From the NCBI RefSeq assembly GCF_918797505.1, contig NC_092798.1:53316826-53380825 (forward strand): a DNA stretch of 64,000 nucleotides. The letters run 5' to 3'. Both the position numbers and the translations under genes were made by a program. Within the stretch, counting starts at the first letter, position 1; each line of letters begins with the position of its first letter. The stretch is from Bemisia tabaci. Taxonomy: Eukaryota; Arthropoda; Insecta; Hemiptera; Aleyrodidae. The notes beneath the pieces are model-generated. The model had not been told where the DNA came from. It did not search any database and saw only the letters and a list, made by a program, of their open reading frames with translations. This document shows, piece after piece, positions 58,046 through 64,000 of the stretch.

Positions 58046-58145
58046 TACATTAACTTGTGGTTTAAGCCGGCCATAAAATTGGGTAAGAATTCAGGACCTG
58101 CATACGAGTGCGAGAAGGGCTCTTCGCCGACCCATTTTCTTCGCT

Positions 58146-58492
58146 TTGACGTAAGGGCGTATCTCTTTTCCCACATGAGCCTAGCGGGCCGATTATTGAA
58201 ATTTATAGACAAAGAAGACAAAAGAGATATGGAGGGATCCTATTGGTGGAATCGCGTGTTAGCAATGGACAAAGGAGGTAGGTAATAGACTAACTAACGG
58301 CAATCGACAAGAGATCCGATAGTTAGTCCATCATTTTCCCCCTTAGTCTATTGGAACCACCCGTTTCAACCAATAGGATTGCTCCATACTCCCTAATTCT
58401 TCTTTGTCTATAGCTTTGTCTGTCAATTTCAATAATCGGCCCGCAGGGTTTACTTGGAAATCAAGAGACGCCCTTACGTCAGAGGGACGATG
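58146..58492. mobile_element. Outer palindrome interrupted by a family D MITE
   Basis: TTGACGTAAGGGCGTATCTC TT at the left is mirrored by AAGAGACGCCCTTACGTCAG at the right. The D element at 58184-58444 lies between the arms. Without it the outer hairpin would be about 86 bp. Confidence 0.65.
58184..58444. mobile_element. MITE family D, copy 4 (best preserved)
   Basis: The ends are GCGGGCCGATTATTGAAATT and AATTTCAATAATCGGCCCGC, a perfect 20-bp inverted repeat. Next come TATAGACAAAGAAGACAAAA and the mirrored TTCTTTGTCTATAG, and GGATCCTATTGGTGG / CAACCAATAGGATT. It is 261 bp and non-coding. Confidence 0.88.
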
Positions 58493-58820
58493 GTTTTTCA
58501 GAATCCCTCTCAACAATTTCTTTTTTAGTGAGGAAACTATTTGACCATCAAAATCTAGATGTGTGTTGAAGACTCTTCTCTTCTTTGAAAGGATATTTCG
58601 TTGAATTTCCATCCCTCTACAGCTATCCCACTCCCTCTATTTTTCTTGTTAAGATTAAAAGTGTAATTTTGAAACCCCACGGTCGACAAGTGCCCTTCCC
58701 TCACCTAATTAGTGAACTACAATGCCAAAGTCGTATTTTTCCTCAAAATTGCGTGCCATTTCAGATTTACAGAATTTACATAGGAATAATTTATTAGAGT
58801 AGATTTTTACTGACCAATGG
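58493..58820. other. No recognisable feature
   Basis: This is short AT-rich sequence without assigned motifs. Confidence 0.45.
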
Positions 58821-59019
58821 TTTTCATATAGTGGTGCCTGCTCTGGCCCTATGATTAGTCAGAGGGTCCTGGCTTCGATTCCCGGTTAGGTGATCTGAGT
58901 TCGGTGGTTTTGAATAAAGGTCACCCTGAGCTAGGTGTAAAATAGGGGATCACGCGGGATTAGCTCCTCAGAGTTACTTAAGAAGTGCCCCTCCCCCCCC
59001 CAAAAAAAAAAAAAAAAAA
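58821..59019 (+). mobile_element. SINE-like element with B box and poly(A) tail
   Basis: TAGTGGTGCCTGCTCTGGCC at about 58831 has an A-box-like start. GGCTTCGATTCCCGG at about 58870 is close to the polymerase III B-box consensus GGTTCGANTCC. About 100 bp later the element ends in a C run followed by an A run of about 18. That order (tRNA-like head, unrelated body, A tail) is a SINE. No flanking duplication was identified. Confidence 0.6.
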
Positions 59020-59020
59020 G

Positions 59021-59722
59021 TAGGGGAAAAAGCGGATAGGGGCGGTCGGAGAATCCGTGCTCTGCTTGATGAGGGGAACCTCGTAATCTGTGTAAGCCGA
59101 GGGATAATTGGAATCTAGCTTGACAAATTGCCCCTTCCACGTTGAAATTTTCCAAGAGAGCCAGCAAACTGAGAAAATTATTTCATCGGGAAATTAGTTT
59201 AGTGCCCAATTCGATCAAAACTGAATTTGGTTTCCCAGCAAGAGGCGAGAGGGTATATAGTTCGATTTTCCGAGCATGAAATACTTTGATTTCTCACCCA
59301 TGAGTTGAATCAAATGACTCGCTTCGAAAACTGGTCTGCTCTATTGCCACGTCTCATTTCTTCTGATATATTTTCTTAGGAAGGGGGGGGGGTCAACGAA
59401 TTTAATCAATTTAATGGTTTCTCAATGTTTTCTTTTACGAAAAGATCTTGCAAATATTTCAAACGTCTCTATGAAAAATATATTGGCTGATATTTGTTTT
59501 AAAAGTTTCAGTATAAAAGGAACTGGAATTAGTTCATAGTATAAAACAAGCTGGGCCGTCGCAAGCCTCTTAGTTTTTAAGCAAACCGTTCAGATACCCG
59601 AAAGATGGAAAAAATCATCTTTTCTTTTTTTGAGCTCTTGATTAGCGAATACATTAAAAAATCTGTGGTGAAATTAGGAAGAATGTGAATAAATTAGTAA
59701 AGAACTTAAGGCATTTTGTTTT
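59021..59722. other. No recognisable feature
   Basis: This is unassigned AT-rich sequence with a G run near 59383-59392. Confidence 0.45.
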
Positions 59723-59840
59723 ACTAGCCGTTCTGGGCGCGCTTCGCGAGCCCGTCACGCCTAGCCGGGGGCTAGGCCCCCTGGACCCCCGGTCACTCGC
59801 TACGCGAGTGACATTCGGCTCGCTTCGCGAGCCGATTTTG
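59723..59840. other. GC-rich cluster of triloop hairpins
   Basis: A sharply bounded GC-rich block sits in AT-rich DNA. It contains CCTAGCCGGGGGCTAGG (59760-59776, 7-bp stem), GTCACTCGCTACGCGAGTGA plus C (59792-59812, 9-bp stem, TAC loop) and GGCTCGCTTCGCGAGCC (59817-59833, 7-bp stem, TTC loop). GCGCGCTTCGCGAGC lies upstream at about 59737. It has no coding capacity. It may be a structured end of a retroelement or an inserted palindromic element; I cannot tell which. Confidence 0.6.
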
Positions 59841-60027
59841 TAGTAGTTGCAAATTTTTTATCACTATATTTTGAAGATTTCATAGAAAACATTATGAAAT
59901 TCTCACTCCACAATTAACTTGTAGAATAATAATGGCAGGGCAAGAAATAGACTATATCTTAAAATGGACGGTTCCCACTTAGTAAAAACAGCCAACACCA
60001 CGTGAAGGTGAGGAACCATCGTTAGCC

Positions 60028-60053
60028 ACTTCTTTTTTTTTTTTTTTTTTTTT
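60028..60053. repeat. Poly(T) run
   Basis: There are about 25 consecutive T. It could be the poly(A) tail of a minus-strand retroposed sequence, but nothing recognisable precedes it on that strand. Confidence 0.7.
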
Positions 60054-60142
60054 TTACTTTTCTGAAAAAAATTTACTGAAATTTTAGTTGCGTCCCCTAA
60101 AAGGAAACACGGAGAAAAAAATTTGTGCATGGAACCCGAAGC

Positions 60143-60305
60143 TGAGATCACATGGATCTCTGAAGTTTTCGGATCACGCATCCGAAAAGTTAAGGTCCAT
60201 CTGCCGAAGTTCGGGTCAGACAATTGAAGTAGTTCGGTATATACCGAAGATTTCAGGTCACACATCTGAAGTACTCGGTGCATACCGAAGTGCTTCAGAT
60301 TTCTG
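60143..60305. repeat. Series of short hairpins with CCGAAG words
   Basis: TTTTCGGATCACGCATCCGA plus AAA, TTCGGTATATACCGAA, TTCAGGTCACACATCTGAA and CTCGGTGCATACCGAAG follow one another within 160 bp. Each is self-complementary and separated by GAAGT words. The block behaves like a diverged tandem array of about 40-bp hairpin units. It starts just after CACGGAGAAAAAAATTTG, which resembles MITE P termini, but no mirrored right end exists. Confidence 0.5.
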
Positions 60306-60309
60306 ACTC

Positions 60310-61383
60310 AGAGATTTAGGAAAAACACAGTAGAGAACCAAGGAAATCACAGTAGAACAGAGAAAAAAATACAGTCGAATAAATAAAGAAAACTATTATC
60401 GAAGAAATTCTAATTATTAGAAAGTAATTAGCTGGCGTAATCAATGCGTAGCTGCATAGGAGGATGAGCAAGATTTATCATCAACTGACCGCTGGCCGCT
60501 AGGTACCTGGGTGGGCGAGCGACAATACGTAAGCGGTGGCATATGGTTCGATTGACAGAGGAGTGGGGAACGGTCAGACGTAGGGGAAAGGTTCAGGCTG
60601 AACCGTTCAGCACAGCGCAGCGTCAGTCACCGGGTGGGGAAGAGAGTCCGGGAGGGGACACTTCCCCTCGAGTGAAATAGAAAAAGGCAGAATCCTTCGA
60701 AGTTTATATTAATGATAGAAACGTCCCCCAATTATTGCGAAAAGAGCATTTAATGTTTTCAAAAATAAATATAGAAATGTTAAAATGAATATATATGCCA
60801 CCCGAAGAAAACATATTGGGTAGAACTGAAACGCCGCTGTAGAGTTGGAAAGGTTCCAAAGCAATCCGTTCAATTTTGATTTTTCCAATGCTCCCACGGG
60901 GTTCTACGTGAAATCCTGACGAGGAACCACTTATTATATTATTTGATCTCTTACTCCTTATATCAGAGCAATCCTTGAACAATTCAAAGGAAAAATTCCG
61001 CAGTTTCTCAGAAAATTCTTCAAGAAGGAGAAGAAAATGTGGCAACTTGTGCGAGTTGATACGGCGTTTTCGGAGTTGCGGGTGGGAGGGGGGGGGGATG
61101 GAGAGAAAAGTTTGAGGGTCACACGCGGTGCGTGAACCGGCGGCCTGGATTCCCAACCAGCGTCAGCGGGAATCCAGACTCAGGAGTTTTCCTGCTTTTT
61201 CGCGGGAACGTGGCAGCTTTTCCGGAGCAAAACACTGCCGCACAGCGAAGCGAATCATGGAGGTCTAACATTCGTTTTCGACTAGAACAGCGAATTTTGA
61301 TGTTTATTTCGGCACATTTTGAACTTTAGGGAGTATTTCCTACTAGGAAATTTAACGAGGGAGTTCATGAAACCACTTTTGAC
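60310..61383. other. No recognised gene; family A right-end trace
   Basis: TGTGGCAACTTGTGCGAG then GATACGGCGTTTTCGGAG at about 61036-61080 resembles the right end of family A. The 150-codon minus-strand frame at 60704-61156 has no recognisable domain. Confidence 0.4.
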
Positions 61384-61386
61384 CCT

Positions 61387-61433
<47 letters not shown>

Positions 61434-61454
61434 TCTATTTATTTATCTATTTAC
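61384..61454. repeat. (TTTA)n microsatellite, probable LINE tail
   Basis: About 17 TTTA units, with a few TCTA variants at one end. On the minus strand this is (TAAA)n directly downstream of the LINE 3' untranslated region. Confidence 0.92.
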
Positions 61455-61960
61455 ATTAGTGTTCATAAATGACACAAACATAGTGTCCAAGCATACTTGT
61501 CAGTGAAAACCCCCCAAAATTTACTTTTTAAACATCATTATAAAAATCACTTGGAGAATAAAATGCCTTACAAACTAATAAAGTTTTTAACCCCTTGAAA
61601 AAAGCGTGAACTTCTCTGTCCTCCAATAATTTTCTTAATTTCAGTGAAAGATTATTTAAGAGCCTGATGGCAGAATGTGACACTGACCGTTCAGGGACGT
61701 TCAAACGAACAATTCCAAAATTTATGAAGGGGTTTCCGGTGTTTTTTATCGTGTCATTAGTAATCAAGCCGCGGCGTTGTCAATGGCAAACCTCAGACTA
61801 TCTAGTATAAAGATTGATGGAAGTGTTAAGAGTTGGTGCTTTATAACCAGGTTTTTACCATGGTAATTAAATGTTTTGTTAAAGATCAGTCTCGGACATT
61901 TTTTCTGTTCCATAAATAATTGACCTGAGCAGTGGTTTAGATGTTATAGTATTACATCTT
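61384..61960 (-). mobile_element. LINE (non-LTR retrotransposon) 3' end, decayed
   Basis: On the minus strand an open segment (61767 to 61528) reads PERSVSHSAIRLLNNL, then LRKLLED and FKGLKTLL, and ends YSPSDFYNDV. Just upstream, RLIFNKTFNYHGKN, then LTLPSIFIL, occurs with an intervening stop. The pattern (ILTLPSLYI-like, then RS.S..AIRL.N.LP..LR, then FK..LK..L) is the region after the reverse transcriptase domain in several insect LINE clades. A (TAAA)n tail lies 75-145 bp after the stop (61384-61454), as expected for a LINE 3' end. The catalytic domain is absent. Confidence 0.7.
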
Positions 61961-62003
61961 TTACATTTTTCATGTACATTTATGGAAATATGAGCCTCTG
62001 AAT

Positions 62004-62053
62004 TCCCTCATCTTGTCCGACCTCTCCAGTTGACTCGCTTTACTGTGCGCCGA
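62004..62053. repeat. Terminal fragment of MITE family E
   Basis: CTTGTCCGACCTCTCCAGTT then GACTCG and TACTGTGCGCCGAGG match the right terminus of the copies at 3791-4035 and 11628-11874. The rest is not recognisable. Confidence 0.45.
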
Positions 62054-62560
62054 GGCCTCCAAAGCCCCAACTCCACTTGTCTTCATCATCGTATCGCCGA
62101 ATTTCCCAGATCCATCGAGTCGCAATTTTTGGCGCCGATTTGGTATCTATCAGCAACTCTCCTTTCCTAACGGTTTTTTCGATGGTGGAACTATGGTTCA
62201 AGTTTCTCACAGGAAAAATGTAATCTTCAAGTTCCACTTGAAATATTTCATAAAATTTTAGATGTTAGGTTGTTTCTCTGAAAATTGTGATTAAATTGCC
62301 GATTATTATCCGCCCATACATTTTTATTTGTAATTAGAAGAATCAATAAAGTAAATTCAGAAATAAAGGTTTTTAAGGAAACTTTGCTATTACTTGGGCA
62401 GGTAGATTCTACTTGTTGGTAATGGGTCAGGCTCGCGTAATCCTTACTAATCTCTCTTCTTAGCTTCCTGAAAATAACTAAAATATCATGTCTTTGATAA
62501 TGTATGCAAATGTCTTCGGGGCTTAGCGTGGGATTGGAAAGCGGAGAGACCGAAACCTGA
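62054..62560. other. No recognisable feature
   Basis: This is unassigned sequence. A 126-codon minus-strand frame (62248-62628) has no motif I recognise. Confidence 0.45.
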
Positions 62561-62567
62561 AAATCTG

Positions 62568-62910
62568 ATGACCTCTCTTCTTTGTTGCCTCCTGTCCTTC
62601 TACACCTTCTCCATGTTGTTTTTCTCATTTCTTCCCTTCCTTGTTGTTCAAATTCACTCTCTTCTTTTATTTTTAACTCCCCTCCCTTTTTTCCATTTCT
62701 ATCTTATCCTCCTCTATCATACATTTTTTCCCCCTCTTTCACTTTTCCACTTTCTTTTTCTCTTCTGCTTCGGGAGTTTGGAGCGTTAGGTTAATTTAAG
62801 TTTTTCCATTCTTCATATATCTCTCCCCTTTTTCTCCAGTTTTTGTTTTTTCTTCTTTTTCTTTTCCCTGCTACCTTTATCTGCCTCTATAGATCTTTCT
62901 TTATTTTCAC
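62568..62910. other. Long pyrimidine-rich tract
   Basis: Over about 340 bp the + strand is strongly C+T-rich (TTTTTCTCATTTCTTCCCTT and similar). It ends at CACACCAG followed by a 110-codon open frame (62920-63252). This resembles an oversized polypyrimidine tract before a 3' splice site, but the downstream frame has no recognisable domain, so neither is called as a gene. Confidence 0.35.
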
Positions 62911-63372
62911 ACCAGAAAAATGCCAGTTCATCAGTTAAGTGGCAGATACACCTACGAGTTACAAGCGCTTGTTGAAAGTGAATCACTAAGGAAACCAGGA
63001 TTTCGAGCCCTTGTCGTCGAGCTATCGAACTCCTCCTTGCTTATTGGTGTTTCTCTTTCAAAAAGCGTTGCCTTTACTTGGAAAAAGGAAGAGAGGAACT
63101 CGGTTCCACCCCCGCACAGTGCAGTGTCCAATGGAAATAAGTCAAATTTTCGAACATATAAAATGAAAAAAGTAATGAGATATACGAAAAATGGGGACAT
63201 TAGCGGTATTATTTTCAATGTTTGTTTACCGATTTGCATCGAATTGGCGTGAGGGGAGGTGATGAGATTTAAGCTCCGCGCGCGGTGACCGGTAGCCGAT
63301 GACGCGCAAGTGTTGTGATAGCAGTTATCAAGGCTGATTGACACGGTACCAAATGTCCGGTTGGTGATAAAA

Positions 63373-63391
63373 ATGGCTACAAACACTCCTG
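63373..63391 (+). CDS. Possible 5' coding exon (MATNTP...) ending at a splice donor
   Basis: AAAAATGGCTACAAACACTC has a good start context, and the frame ATG GCT ACA AAC ACT CCT G is followed at once by GTAAGT, a consensus 5' splice site. Upstream (63250-63372) is a moderately CpG-rich leader without in-frame coding. If real, this is a phase-1 first exon encoding six residues whose partner exons lie beyond the window. The rest of the window to 64000 would be intron. The protein is not identified, and a chance match is quite possible. Confidence 0.25.
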
Positions 63392-64000
63392 GTAAGTTCT
63401 TTAATTAAGATTTAATCGTAAAAATTATTTTTTCAACTTCTAAACATTACTTTTGAGCACGTTTTTCGATGGTACTCTAATTTAGTATTCTTCCCTCTTA
63501 CTTAAACTTTAAAGACGTTTTTAAGAAAAACCAAAAATAACCAATTTTCCTGACAAGTGATAATGATTGCAAATTTCCTGTAGATTCTGAATTTTCAAGT
63601 CCCATCTGCGTCTGGCTGCGAATAATAAAGTTATATAGTTTTTTCTGTCTCAAGGTCTTGCTCTGAAAAACTCTGATTAGTCCAGGCGCCTGGTAAGTCT
63701 ACCTGGAATTTTGGGTATACAGCGATTTTTTTTGCTTACTTTATGTTTTTGGGGTCGCTGAATCCGAATCTGAAGTTTTCTACCGCGTATCTGGTGAGCA
63801 TTTTCCGCCATTTTGAAAAAATGGCCTAAAAAGGCCTTTTTTCGCGGTTTTTTTAATATAGCGGCTACGCATGAGAAAAATTCCCGGATTTAGTTAATGT
63901 TTTGAATAGCTGACATAATTTGGAAGAAAATGGTATATGAATATGCTAAGTTTGCTCAAAAATTGAGGAACCTCGGATTTCGGAACTTTAGAACGCTTCG
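63392..64000. other. No recognisable feature (intron if the exon before it is real)
   Basis: This is AT-rich sequence with no open frame of note and no repeat that I recognise. Confidence 0.4.

Noticed and set aside
62920..63252. 110-codon frame after a pyrimidine tract as a coding exon
   Set aside because: No conserved motif and no donor site at its end. The upstream tract alone is not enough.

Overview
This is eukaryotic intergenic DNA. It is AT-rich, every open reading frame is short and interrupted, there are no operons or bacterial signals, and the window is crowded with decayed and recent non-autonomous DNA transposons. The mix of short palindromic MITEs, hAT derivatives with 8-bp target duplications, tRNA-derived SINE-like pieces and an insect-type LINE 3' end suggests an arthropod, most likely an insect. 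A sap-feeding hemipteran such as a whitefly is my guess, from general familiarity with such repeats and not from any search. No host protein-coding gene could be recognised with confidence. The best hint of one is a tiny possible first exon at about 63373-63391.

Layout. 15-2726 is a near-perfect foldback element (arms of about 1.27 kb made of 175-185 bp tandem units, with a 157-bp loop). 2727-14600 holds dispersed repeat fragments, two palindromic MITEs (3492-3746, 5556-5809), a paired repeat (3791-4035 and 11628-11874), a 130-bp hairpin (6824-6955), a truncated hAT-type element (10139-10945) and a 167-bp hAT MITE (13206-13372). 14621-16438 holds two palindromic MITEs with CACTGAGAAAAA-like ends. 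16440-21730 is mostly unannotatable unique sequence. 21732-30040 has more MITEs, including a 159-bp hAT MITE with a perfect 8-bp duplication (22390-22548), a 435-bp TAGAG-ended element (24176-24610), a 554-bp palindrome (26309-26862) and a composite hairpin (28060-28447). 30041-33000 is unassigned, partly CpG-rich DNA with long C and G runs. 33028-45602 carries a 304-bp tandem duplication, three hAT-type elements, and several copies of the main MITE family. 46250-49538 is the most elaborate part: a nested MITE, then a 2.6-kb foldback element with 8-bp flanking duplications that carries a frameshifted gene relic, a second palindrome and a tRNA-like SINE in its loop. 49861-58500 is again MITE-rich, including one MITE nested inside another palindrome. 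58821-61960 holds a SINE-like element, a GC-rich cluster of three triloop hairpins, and the 3' end of a LINE on the minus strand with a (TAAA)n tail.

Nothing here works together as a pathway. The biology is a transposon graveyard with recent activity. At least ten repeat families occur in two or more copies, some nested, and several can be assigned to the hAT superfamily from terminal motifs and 8-bp flanking duplications that are visible directly. All family assignments beyond hAT, LINE and SINE are left open.
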